Source: Streptomyces diacarni (GTDB lineage: Bacteria > Actinomycetota > Actinomycetes > Streptomycetales > Streptomycetaceae). Taken from it: a DNA stretch of 64,000 nt. The stretch covers positions 310,001-374,000 of the forward strand of contig NZ_QOIN01000028.1 of the NCBI RefSeq assembly GCF_003323715.1, in the 5' to 3' direction. Below, one piece after another: positions 53,280-60,818 of this stretch. A model generated the notes under the pieces. That model did not search any database and was not told the DNA's origin. It saw only the letters and a program-made list of their open reading frames with translations. The translations under genes were made by a program, and so were the position numbers. Position 1 is the first letter of the stretch. Every line of letters begins with the position of its first letter.

Positions 53280-53587
53280 CGGACCCTCCGCCCAGTCGGT
53301 ATGGCCGTGCGCTCGGCTCTGCGCACGGACGTATGGCTCTGCGCGCGGACGCGCAGATGAGGACGATACTCGCAGGTCCGGGTGGCGGGCACACCGGGTT
53401 GCTTGCACCTTTACGAGGAGTTGACACGGGTTGCCCCCGTATTGCACTGCCCCGCACCTCCTCAAGCCCTCCGTGTTTCCCGCGTGTTCGCACTTATGTC
53501 TCCCCGGTGCGCTCCAGCCGGTCCTACGATCAGCCCGACGTGTGGCAGGGCCGGACATCGGCGCCACGGAGACTTCTGGGAGAGCGC
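53280..53587. promoter_or_regulatory. 308-bp divergent gap between acyltransferase and glycerophosphodiesterase genes
   Basis: It holds no credible gene. TTGACA (53419-53424) is a consensus -35, but no convincing -10 follows at the right spacing. GTTGACACGG and GTTGCCCCCG repeat directly 10 bases apart, only loosely like PHO-box units. Lower-GC patches near 53395-53450 suggest that this is the control region for the downstream gene. Confidence 0.3.
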
Positions 53588-54757
53588 ATGGGACAGGAGC
53601 AGCAGCCGGGCCGCAGAACCCTGCTCGGAGCGGCGGCCGCGCTGAGCGCGGCGGGCGCGGTCACCCTCGGGGCCGGCGGCGCGGCCGAGGCCGCGCCTTC
53701 GAGGGCGAACCGTTCCGCGGGGCGCGGGGGCGGACGCCACAAGCTGCCCACCCCCTGCGTCATCGCGCACCGCGGCACCAGCGGCTACCGCCCCGAGCAC
53801 ACCCTGGGCTCCTACCAGCTCGCTCTCGACATGGGCGCCGACATCATCGAGCAGGACCTGGTCCCCACCAAGGACGGGCACCTGGTGTGCCGGCACGAGA
53901 ACGACATCACCGCCACCACCGACGTGGCAGACCACCCCGAGTTCGCCTCCCGCAAGGCCACCAAGACGGTGGACGGCAAGAAGCTCACCGGCTGGTTCAC
54001 CGAGGACTTCACCCTCAAGGAGCTCAAGACGCTCCGGGCCAAGGAGCGCATCCCGGGCACGCGCCAGCACAACACCCTCTACGACGGCCACTGGGAGGTG
54101 CCCACCTTCGAGGAGGTGCTGGACTGGGCCGAGGAGCAGAGCCGGCGCGGCGGCCGCCGCGTATGGCTGCACATCGAGACCAAGCACCCCACCTACTTCC
54201 GCAAGCTGGGACTGGGCCTGGAGAAGCCGCTCGCCAGGCTGCTGCGCCGCTACGGGCGGCACAAGGCGCACTCGCCGAACTTCGTGCAGTCCTTCGAGCC
54301 GAGCAGTATCCGTACGCTGGGCGAGCTGGTGGACTGCCCCGGCGTCGTCCTGCTGTCGGGCCTCGACTCGCGGCCCTGGGACTTCGTGGAGGCGGACGAT
54401 CCGCGCACGGTCGCCGACCTGGTCGAGCCCGAGGGATTGAAGTGGATCGCGGGCTTCGCCCAGGGCATCGGGCCCGCCCTGGAGCTGGTCATCCCCCGCA
54501 ACGAGGACGGCACGCTCGGCGACCCCACGGACCTGGTGCGGGACGCGCACGCGCAGCGGCTCGTCCTGCACCCGTACACCGTGCGCAACGAGAACACCTT
54601 CCTGCCCACCGACTTCCGCAAGGGCGACGACCCGAACGCCTACGGTGACTCCTTCGGAGTCTTCAAGCGGTACTTCGCCACCGGCATCGACGGCCTCTTC
54701 TCCGACAACTGCGACACCGCGCTGCTGGCAGCCGCCGCCTTCCGCGACGACGGCTGA
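53588..54757 (+). CDS. Secreted glycerophosphodiester phosphodiesterase
   Basis: 389 residues. A twin-arginine signal (GRRTLLGAAAALSAAGAVTLG, cleaved near AEAAPS) precedes a GDPD barrel: IAHRGTSGYRPEHTLGSYQLAL with the first catalytic His-Arg and Glu, EQDLVPTKDGHLVCRHEND with the metal Glu/Asp and second His, and HIETKHPTYFRKLG. It hydrolyses glycerophosphodiesters to glycerol-3-phosphate outside the cell, supplying phosphate and carbon. ATG 53588 with GGGAG. Regulation by phosphate is common for such genes, but a clear PHO box is not seen. Confidence 0.92.
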   Translation: MGQEQQPGRRTLLGAAAALSAAGAVTLGAGGAAEAAPSRANRSAGRGGGRHKLPTPCVIAHRGTSGYRPEHTLGSYQLALDMGADIIEQDLVPTKDGHLVCRHENDITATTDVADHPEFASRKATKTVDGKKLTGWFTEDFTLKELKTLRAKERIPGTRQHNTLYDGHWEVPTFEEVLDWAEEQSRRGGRRVWLHIETKHPTYFRKLGLGLEKPLARLLRRYGRHKAHSPNFVQSFEPSSIRTLGELVDCPGVVLLSGLDSRPWDFVEADDPRTVADLVEPEGLKWIAGFAQGIGPALELVIPRNEDGTLGDPTDLVRDAHAQRLVLHPYTVRNENTFLPTDFRKGDDPNAYGDSFGVFKRYFATGIDGLFSDNCDTALLAAAAFRDDG

Positions 54758-54795
54758 GCACGCCGGCCCGCGAAAGATCCACACCGACGAGTGAC

Positions 54796-54831
54796 GCGCC
54801 GCCCGTCCCGCAACCGCGGGGCGGGCGGCGC
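54796..54831 (+). terminator. Strong terminator after the glycerophosphodiesterase gene
   Basis: GCGCCGCCCGTCCCGC (54796-54811) and GCGGGGCGGGCGGCGC (54816-54831) form a 16-bp stem with one T-G wobble and an AACC loop. Confidence 0.85.
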
Positions 54832-54845
54832 GCGTGCAGCGGCGT

Positions 54846-55529
54846 ATGACCCACCCCTCCCCGGAATCCGACCTGCTCCAGCCCCGGTTGCGCGCCCTGC
54901 TGGACGCCGAGTGCGCGGCCGAGGCGGCGGCGCTCCCCGGTGCCGAGGCCGCCGACCTGCGCCAGGGCGTGTGGCTGCGCTGGCTGCTCAGGACCCGCGG
55001 GAGCGGACCGCCCGCCGAGCCCGGCATCTGGTTGCGCGAAGCGGTGAGCGCCGAGGCCCGGGCCGTGCGCGACCGGCTGCGCCGCGAGCTGCCGCGGGAC
55101 GCCGCGCCCCCGCCGCACCGGGTGCCGCCGCAGCGCCGGGTCACCGCCGCCGACGGGCGGGACGACCCGGCAAGCGAGGTGGAGGCGCCGCTGCTGAGCG
55201 CCGAGAGCCGCCGTGAGCTGAGCGGAGCGGTCGCCAGGCTGCCAGGACGGTGCCCCGCCCTGCTGCGGGCGCTGCTGTCGGGTGTGGAGCCCACATACGC
55301 CCAAATCGCCCGCGAGTTGGATATCTCACAGGGCGCCGTGGGGCCGCTGCGTTCCCGCTGTCTGCAATGCCTGCGCAGAATGCTCGCGGCACAGGTTCCA
55401 CCACCCGGCCTCAGGGGAAGGGTGCGAGAGGACACCAGCGTCACCAGGGCAGACAGCACGGGCGCGGCACCCTCACATCCGCGTGCCCGTGCGCACACAA
55501 CATGGGGAGGCATGCGCACATGGGCATGA
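54846..55529 (+). CDS. Sigma-70-like factor with a recognisable region 4
   Basis: 227 residues. The C-terminal part has sigma region 4: LSGAVARLPGRCPALLRALL, then YAQIARELDISQGAVGPLRSRCLQCLRRML as the helix-turn-helix. The N-terminal half (about 10-110) is short and poorly conserved where region 2 should be, rich in Ala, Arg and Glu. It may be a divergent ECF-like factor or only a region-4 regulator. A 30-residue hydrophilic tail ends inside the overlapping acetyltransferase gene (10-bp overlap). ATG 54846; ribosome-binding site weak. Confidence 0.72.
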   Translation: MTHPSPESDLLQPRLRALLDAECAAEAAALPGAEAADLRQGVWLRWLLRTRGSGPPAEPGIWLREAVSAEARAVRDRLRRELPRDAAPPPHRVPPQRRVTAADGRDDPASEVEAPLLSAESRRELSGAVARLPGRCPALLRALLSGVEPTYAQIARELDISQGAVGPLRSRCLQCLRRMLAAQVPPPGLRGRVREDTSVTRADSTGAAPSHPRARAHTTWGGMRTWA

Positions 55530-56014
55530 GCGTGACCATCTCTGCGGCGGACGAGCGGGACGTCGAACAGATACTGAAACTGCAGTACCTCTGCTTCCAG
55601 ACCGAGGCCGCGCTGTACGGCGACTACCGCATCGAACCGCTCGTCCAGACGCTGGACGACCTCCGCACCGAACTCGCGCAGGGATGCGTGATGGTGGCCC
55701 GCCTCGGTGACGAGGTCGTCGGCTCGGTCCGCGGCCGGGTCGACACCGAGGGCACGGCCCGGATCGGCCGGCTGTGCGTCCACCCCCGCCTCCAGGGCCA
55801 CGGCCTGGGCGGACGGCTGCTGGCCGCGGTCGAGTCCCGGCTGACCGCGGAGTACGCCGCCAAGCGGTACCACCTGGTGACCGGCAGCCGCAGCGAGGGC
55901 AACCTGCGGCTGTACCGGCGCAGTGGTTACGCCCCCGTCGGCACCGAACGGGACCGTCAGGTGACGTTGGTCGCGTTGCAGAAGGATGCCGCGGAGTACG
56001 CGAAGAGCGCCTAG
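55520..56014 (+). CDS. GNAT-family N-acetyltransferase
   Basis: 164 residues. The acetyl-CoA loop is RLCVHPRLQGHGLGGRLLAAVE (the Q/RxxGxG/A motif as QGHGLGG), with the preceding VVGSVRGRV strand and the C-terminal RLYRRSGYAPVGTE. The ATG at 55520 has GGGAGG nine bases upstream, inside the end of the sigma-like gene, so the two are translationally linked. The substrate is unknown. Its stop shares CTAG with the convergent membrane protein gene. Confidence 0.87.
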   Translation: MGMSVTISAADERDVEQILKLQYLCFQTEAALYGDYRIEPLVQTLDDLRTELAQGCVMVARLGDEVVGSVRGRVDTEGTARIGRLCVHPRLQGHGLGGRLLAAVESRLTAEYAAKRYHLVTGSRSEGNLRLYRRSGYAPVGTERDRQVTLVALQKDAAEYAKSA

Positions 56015-56523
56015 GTTTCCTGCGACCTGTGTTCCGACTGTTCCGACGAGGTGGGGTCCGACTGTTCCGACGAGGGGGTTGGCGCGGTCTGCTCGCGGTG
56101 GCCGCGGCGTAGCCACCACAGGCCCGTCAGCGGGAGGGCTACCGGGATGAACAGGTAGCCCATCCCGTAGTCGGACCAGACCGTGGCGTCGGGGAAGGCG
56201 GACGGTTCCACCAGCGTCCAGGTGCCGACGGCCAGCACGCCCAGCAGTTCGAGACCGCAGCAGGTGAGGGCGGCCTTGCGGGCGCCCTCGCCGCCGCGGA
56301 CGAGGGAGAGCGTGATGAAGGCGTACACCACCGCGGCGACGGCCGAGAGGACGTAGGCGAGCGGCGCCTCGTCGAACCGCGTCGTCAGCTGGACGAGGGA
56401 GCGCGAGGCGGCGCCCACCGTGAAGATCCCGTACAGCGTGACCAGCAGCTTGCCGGGCCCGGTGTTGATGCGGCCCCCGCGTCCCGGCACGGCCGCGCTC
56501 TTCGTGGTCGTCGGTTCAGGCAC
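56011..56523 (-). CDS. Small four-helix membrane protein
   Basis: 170 residues with four predicted helices (about 27-155) and no recognised family. The C-terminal tail contains a near-perfect duplicated SSEQSDPT-type segment (DNA unit TCCGACTGTTCCGACGAG at 56033-56050 and 56057-56074). The stop codon overlaps that of the convergent acetyltransferase at CTAG. The start lies 8 bp inside the end of the next upstream membrane protein gene, so the pair is probably an operon. Confidence 0.75.
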   Translation of the reverse strand: MPEPTTTKSAAVPGRGGRINTGPGKLLVTLYGIFTVGAASRSLVQLTTRFDEAPLAYVLSAVAAVVYAFITLSLVRGGEGARKAALTCCGLELLGVLAVGTWTLVEPSAFPDATVWSDYGMGYLFIPVALPLTGLWWLRRGHREQTAPTPSSEQSDPTSSEQSEHRSQET

Positions 56524-56887
56524 CGGTGCCGCCTCCCCAGATGTCGTAGAGCCGCACCTGGAGCACCGCGAGGACCACGGCTCCGGCGACCACGGTCAGC
56601 GAACCCCACTTGGTGCGCTCGGTCAGCGAGACCAGCCCCACCACGGGTACGCACGCCAGGACGCCGACCAGGTACGAGACGAAGATCACCGCGCCGTCCG
56701 CCGGGTCCCGTCCCTGCGCGAGCTGGACGACCCCGACCACCAGCTGGACCAGGGCGAGCAGGGTCACCACGGCCATGCCGATGAAGTGCCAGTCCTTGGT
56801 CGGCTGGTCGCGGTAGGCCGCCCAGCCGCACCACGCGGCCAGCGCGAGCGCGGCCACGGCCAGCGTGACGGTGAGCGGGGTGAGCAT
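56516..56887 (-). CDS. Small membrane protein, partner of the downstream four-helix protein
   Basis: 123 residues with four predicted helices: LTVTLAVAALALAAWCGWAAY, FIGMAVVTLLALVQLVVGVVQL, AVIFVSYLVGVLACVPVVGLVSL and LTVVAGAVVLAVLQVRLYDIW. It is similar in size to many actinobacterial hypothetical proteins annotated as integral membrane. The ATG at 56887 begins MLTPLTVTLAV. It overlaps the next gene by 8 bp. No function can be assigned; a two-protein membrane complex is plausible. Confidence 0.78.
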   Translation of the reverse strand: MLTPLTVTLAVAALALAAWCGWAAYRDQPTKDWHFIGMAVVTLLALVQLVVGVVQLAQGRDPADGAVIFVSYLVGVLACVPVVGLVSLTERTKWGSLTVVAGAVVLAVLQVRLYDIWGGGTGA

Positions 56888-56957
56888 GCTCAGGAGTCTA
56901 GAAGGGCGCCCGGGCCCGCCGACGCGCGCCCCCGAGGGCCCCCGTACGCTGCCCGGC

Positions 56958-57611
56958 ATGAAGTTCGACGCCCCCGCGACCCTGCTGTTCGACAACGACG
57001 GCACCCTCCTCTCCTCCATGGAGTCCGTCCAGCGCTGCTGGACCGCGTGGGCGCGCGAGTTCGGGATCAGCGCGGAGGACTTCGCCGCCGTCGAGCTGCA
57101 CGGGCGGCCCGCCGCCGACATCGTCGGCGACCTGCTGCCAGCTGAGCGCGTGCCCGAGGCGCTGGCCCGGATCGAGCGGCTGGAGGTCGAGGACGTGCTC
57201 AGTGGCGGGGTCGTGGCGCTGCCCGGCACCGTCGAGCTGCTGGCCTCGCTGCCCGCGGGGAGCTGGGCCGTGGTCACCTCGGCCACCCGCGAGCTGGCCG
57301 AGGCGCGGCTGAGGGTCGTCGGTATCGAGGCGCCGCTGGTCATCGCCGCCGACGACATCACGTACGGCAAGCCGCACCCGGAGCCGTACCTGCTGGCGGC
57401 CCGGAAGCTGGGCGCCGACCCGGCCCGCTGCGTGGTCTTCGAGGACGCCCCCGCGGGGCTGACGGCGGGCCGCGGCGCGGGCATGCGGACCGTGGGTTTG
57501 GCCACAACCCACGCGCGCGAGGAGCTGGTGGCCGACGTCGTGGTGGAGGACCTGGCCGCGGTGGCCGCGCAGGTCACGGACGCGGGTGTGACGGTCGTCG
57601 CAGGGGACTGA
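56958..57611 (+). CDS. HAD-superfamily phosphatase (sugar-phosphatase-like)
   Basis: 217 residues, HAD subfamily IA. Motif I is LLFDNDGTLLSSMESV with the nucleophilic Asp, motif II WAVVTSATREL, motif III Lys in YGKPHPEPYLLAARKLG, and motif IV VVFEDAPAGLTAGRGAGM. The cap is helical (about 18-85). It resembles DOG1/YfbT-type sugar phosphatases, which dephosphorylate hexose or glycerol phosphates. ATG 56958. Divergent from the two small membrane protein genes. Confidence 0.9.
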   Translation: MKFDAPATLLFDNDGTLLSSMESVQRCWTAWAREFGISAEDFAAVELHGRPAADIVGDLLPAERVPEALARIERLEVEDVLSGGVVALPGTVELLASLPAGSWAVVTSATRELAEARLRVVGIEAPLVIAADDITYGKPHPEPYLLAARKLGADPARCVVFEDAPAGLTAGRGAGMRTVGLATTHAREELVADVVVEDLAAVAAQVTDAGVTVVAGD

Positions 57612-57706
57612 CCGGGCGCGGGCACCGGCGGATGGTGTCCACGGTGGCGTCCGGCATGCGGACAGCGGTCTCCGCCGCGACCGTCCCATCTGGTTTACTG
57701 AGCACC

Positions 57707-57823
57707 ATGAACACGACGAGCTGCCGCACTTCTGCGACCGAGGCGACCTGGGCGCCCGGTGCTCGTTGTCTGCGCACGCGGGCCTGTACGCCGCCCACCG
57801 CGCGGCGAATGTGTGCCCGCTGA
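57707..57823 (+). CDS. Putative 38-residue cysteine-containing leader peptide upstream of metN
   Basis: A small frame at the start of the 437-bp gap before metN encodes 38 residues with four Cys and eight Arg (starts MNTTSC, ends RRMCAR). TTTACT (57694-57699) is a -10-like element seven bases before the ATG and there is no ribosome-binding site, so a leaderless message is predicted. Short Cys-containing leaderless frames are known in actinobacteria upstream of sulfur genes, where Cys-tRNA supply controls downstream expression. Here this is inference from position and composition; the peptide could also be a chance frame. Confidence 0.45.
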   Translation: MNTTSCRTSATEATWAPGARCLRTRACTPPTARRMCAR

Positions 57824-57850
57824 GGGCCCCCGCCTGAGCTGACCGAGGCG

Positions 57851-57872
57851 ACTCGCGCCCCGAAGCGAGTCA
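57851..57872 (+). promoter_or_regulatory. Hairpin in the metN leader
   Basis: GACTCGC (57851-57857) pairs perfectly with GCGAGTC (57866-57872), 27 bp after the leader peptide stop. A second small CCGCC/GGCGG stem follows. It could act with the leader peptide in attenuation. The rest of 57824-58048 shows no gene, and no SAM riboswitch core was recognised. Confidence 0.4.
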
Positions 57873-58048
57873 CGAGCCCGCGCGCCCCGCCCGCAGGCGG
57901 AGAGCCACCACCCACCCGCACTGCGGTCCCTCCGCGCACGCACGCCGCACCAGCGCGGCGGCGGGACGGTTGCGCCCGCACGCGGACCGCGCGCTCCCGG
58001 ACGGCACCCACCCAAGCGCTCACCCCACCGACACCCACGGATGTTTCT

Positions 58049-59110
58049 GTGATCACGACAACGGACCTCACGAAGGTCTATCGCACCCCTGGCCGCGAGG
58101 TCACCGCACTGGACGGCGTGGATCTCCACGTAGGCGAGGGCGAGGTCTTCGGCGTCGTAGGCCAGAGCGGCGCCGGGAAATCCTCGCTCATCCGCTGCGT
58201 CAACCTCCTGGAGCGCCCGACCTCGGGCACCGTCACCGTCGACGGGCAGGAGCTGACCGCGCTCGCCGGCAGCGGCAAGCGCGCGGGCAAGGAGCTCCGC
58301 AGGGCGCGGGCCCGCATCGGCATGGTCTTCCAGCACTTCAACCTGCTGTCGTCGCGCACCGTGCTCGGCAACGTCGAACTGCCGCTGGAGATCCTCGGCC
58401 ACTCAGGACACGAGCGCACCCGCAAGGCCCACGAGCTGCTCGAACTGGTCGGCCTCGGCGAGCACGCCAAGGTGCATCCCGCGCAGCTGTCCGGTGGCCA
58501 GAAGCAGCGCGTCGGCATCGCCCGCGCGCTGGCAGGCGACCCCAAGGTGCTGCTGTCCGACGAGGCGACCTCCGCGCTCGATCCCGAGACCACCCGCTCC
58601 GTCCTGCAACTGCTGCGCGACCTCAAGGAGCAGCTGGGCCTGACCGTGCTGCTGATCACCCACGAGATGGAGGTCGTCAAGGCGGTCTGCGACTCGGCGG
58701 CCCTGATGAAGTCGGGACGGATCACCGAGTCGGGCACCGTCCCCGAGCTGCTGGCCACCCCGGGCTCCGAGCTGGCGCGCGAGCTCTTCCCCGTCGGCGG
58801 CACCCCCTCGGCCGACGACCGCACGGTCGTGGACGTCACCTTCCACGGGGAGACCACCACCGAGCCGGTGATCTCCAAGCTGTCGCGTACCTACAACGTG
58901 GACATCTCCATCCTCGGCGCCGCCATGGACACCGTCGCGGGTAAGCAGGTCGGGCGGATGCGCATCGAGCTGCCCGGCAGCTTCGACGACAACGTCGTGC
59001 CGATCGGCTTCCTGCGCGAGCAGGGGCTCACGGTGGACGTCGCGGACGTCGCGCCCGTCGCGGCGGAGCCCCAGGACAACGCCGGACTCGTCAAGGAGGG
59101 TGCCAAGTGA
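58049..59110 (+). CDS. metN: Methionine ABC transporter ATP-binding protein
   Basis: 353 residues. Walker A GQSGAGKSS, Q-loop VFQHFNLLSSRTVL, signature LSGGQKQRVGIARAL, Walker B VLLSDEATSALDPE and switch His LLITHEMEVV are all intact. The C-terminal NIL domain (about 272-345, DVTFHGETTTEPVISKLSRTYNVDISILGAA) binds methionine inside the cell and inhibits uptake. Starts at GTG 58049 with a poor ribosome-binding site, and overlaps the fused metI-metQ gene by GTGA. Confidence 0.95.
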   Translation: MITTTDLTKVYRTPGREVTALDGVDLHVGEGEVFGVVGQSGAGKSSLIRCVNLLERPTSGTVTVDGQELTALAGSGKRAGKELRRARARIGMVFQHFNLLSSRTVLGNVELPLEILGHSGHERTRKAHELLELVGLGEHAKVHPAQLSGGQKQRVGIARALAGDPKVLLSDEATSALDPETTRSVLQLLRDLKEQLGLTVLLITHEMEVVKAVCDSAALMKSGRITESGTVPELLATPGSELARELFPVGGTPSADDRTVVDVTFHGETTTEPVISKLSRTYNVDISILGAAMDTVAGKQVGRMRIELPGSFDDNVVPIGFLREQGLTVDVADVAPVAAEPQDNAGLVKEGAK

Positions 59111-60675
59111 GCTGGTCGGAGATACAGCCGCTGCTGTTCCAGGGGTTCTGGGACACCCTCTACATGGTCGGCTGGTCCACGCTGATCGCACTGGTGGGCG
59201 GGCTGCCCATCGGTGTGCTCCTGGTCCTGACCGACAAGGGCGGGATGCTGCACAACGCGCTGGTCAACAAGGTCGTCGGCGCGATCGTGAACGTCGGCAG
59301 ATCGCTGCCCTTCATCATCCTGCTGATCGCCCTCATCCCCTTCACCCGCTTCGTCGTCGGCCAGTCCGTCGGCTCGACGGCGGCCGTCGTGCCACTCGCC
59401 ATCGGTGCGATCCCCTTCTTCGCACGGCTGGTGGAGACGGCGATCCGCGAGGTGGACCGCGGCCTGGTGGAGGCCGTGCAGGCGATGGGCGGCGGCACCC
59501 CCACCGTCGTCTTCAAGGCGCTGCTCCCGCAGGCTCTGCCGTCCCTGGTCGCCGGGTTGACGACGACCGTCATCGTGCTGATCGGCTACTCGGCGATGGC
59601 CGGCACCGTCGGCGGCGGCGGGCTGGGCTCGGTGGCCGTGCAGTACGGCTACCAGCGCTTCGAGACCAGCGTCATGATCGCCACGGTGGTCGCGCTGATC
59701 GTCATCGTCACGGTCGTCCAGATCATCGGTGACGCGGTGGTGCGGTTGCTGGCCGCGGGCCGGGAAGGCGCTGCCGCGGGCCGGGAAGGCTCCGCCGCGG
59801 GCCGGGGTGCCGCCGCCGACGGCGGCGCAGGCAAGCGGCTCGCCCGCCTCGGCCGCGGCCGAGGCGTGGCGCTCGCCGCCGCGGTCGTCCTGCCGCTCGC
59901 GCTGATCGGCTACGGCATCGGCCAGAGCGGAGGCGACAAGCAGACGCTCAGGATCGCCGCGTCCCCGACGCCGCACGCCGAGATCCTGGAGTACGTCGAG
60001 AAGAACCTCGCGGAGAAGGAGGGGATCGACCTCGACATCCGCAAGTTCAACGACTATGTCGTGCCGAACACGGCCACCGAGTCCGGCGAGGTCGACGCCA
60101 ACTTCTTCCAGCACAAGCCGTACCTGGACGACTTCAACAACAAGAACGACACGCACATCGTGCCGGTCGTCAACGTCGAGCTGGAGCCGCTGGGCCTCTA
60201 CTCCAAGAAGGTCGGCAGCCTGCGGGGCCTCGGCTCCGGCGACACCGTCGCCGTCCCCAACGACTCCACCAACGAGGGACGGGCCCTGCACCTGCTGGCC
60301 AAGCACGGCCTCATCGAGCTGAAGCCGGGCGCGGGCCAGGAAGCCACCCTGGGCGACATCGCGGACAAGAAGGGCCTCACGTTCAAGGAGCTGGAGGCCG
60401 CCGCGGTCCCACGCGCCCTCGACGACGTGGACGCCGCCGTCGTCAACGGCAACTACGCGGTCGACGCCGACCTCAACCCGGCCAAGGACGCGTTGGCGGC
60501 GGAGAAGGTCGAGGGCAACCCGTACGCGAACTTCCTCGCGGTCAAGGACGGCGAGCAGGACGACCCGCGGATCAGGAAGCTCGCCAAGCTGCTCAACTCC
60601 CCGCAGGTCGAGGAGTTCATCGAGAAGAAGTACAAGGGGGCCATCGAACCCGCATTCGGGCATGTGGGATCGTGA
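59107..60675 (+). CDS. MetI permease fused to MetQ substrate-binding domain
   Basis: 522 residues in one frame. Residues 1-215 are MetI with five helices and the EAA loop (EAVQAMGGGTPTVVFKALLPQ, about 122-142). Residues 216-253 are a Gly/Ala/Arg linker with GREG repeats, 254-272 form an extra transmembrane helix, and 278-522 are a full MetQ domain (LRIAASPTPHAEIL, NFFQHKPYLDDFN, VAVPNDSTNEGRALHLL). MetQ is normally a separate lipoprotein; here there is no cysteine anywhere in the protein, so no lipobox. The cytoplasmic MetI C-terminus, linker and added helix place MetQ outside. GTG start coupled to metN. Confidence 0.9.
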   Translation: MSWSEIQPLLFQGFWDTLYMVGWSTLIALVGGLPIGVLLVLTDKGGMLHNALVNKVVGAIVNVGRSLPFIILLIALIPFTRFVVGQSVGSTAAVVPLAIGAIPFFARLVETAIREVDRGLVEAVQAMGGGTPTVVFKALLPQALPSLVAGLTTTVIVLIGYSAMAGTVGGGGLGSVAVQYGYQRFETSVMIATVVALIVIVTVVQIIGDAVVRLLAAGREGAAAGREGSAAGRGAAADGGAGKRLARLGRGRGVALAAAVVLPLALIGYGIGQSGGDKQTLRIAASPTPHAEILEYVEKNLAEKEGIDLDIRKFNDYVVPNTATESGEVDANFFQHKPYLDDFNNKNDTHIVPVVNVELEPLGLYSKKVGSLRGLGSGDTVAVPNDSTNEGRALHLLAKHGLIELKPGAGQEATLGDIADKKGLTFKELEAAAVPRALDDVDAAVVNGNYAVDADLNPAKDALAAEKVEGNPYANFLAVKDGEQDDPRIRKLAKLLNSPQVEEFIEKKYKGAIEPAFGHVGS

Positions 60676-60725
60676 ACCCCACGGCCTGATCCGGGGTAAG
60701 TCCCCGTGTCGACAAGTCTTCTCAT

Positions 60726-60764
60726 CAGCGCCGGGCCCCTCCCGTCGAGAGGGGTCCGGCGCTG
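60726..60764 (+). terminator. Terminator of the met operon
   Basis: CAGCGCCGG and CCGGCGCTG outer arms, with CCCCTC/GAGGGG inside and one mismatch, close a CCGTCGA loop 51 bp after the fused gene. Confidence 0.8.
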
Positions 60765-60818
60765 CACATCACGGTGCCGATGCTGCATGCTGTGCACCCC
60801 GACGTGTAGGAGCGGCGC

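Noticed and set aside
53400..53470. PHO box upstream of the glycerophosphodiesterase gene
   Set aside because: The direct repeats are 10 rather than 11 bases apart and do not match the GTTCACC core.
57824..58048. SAM riboswitch before metN
   Set aside because: No recognisable SAM-I, SAM-II or SAM-IV core; only short stems were found.
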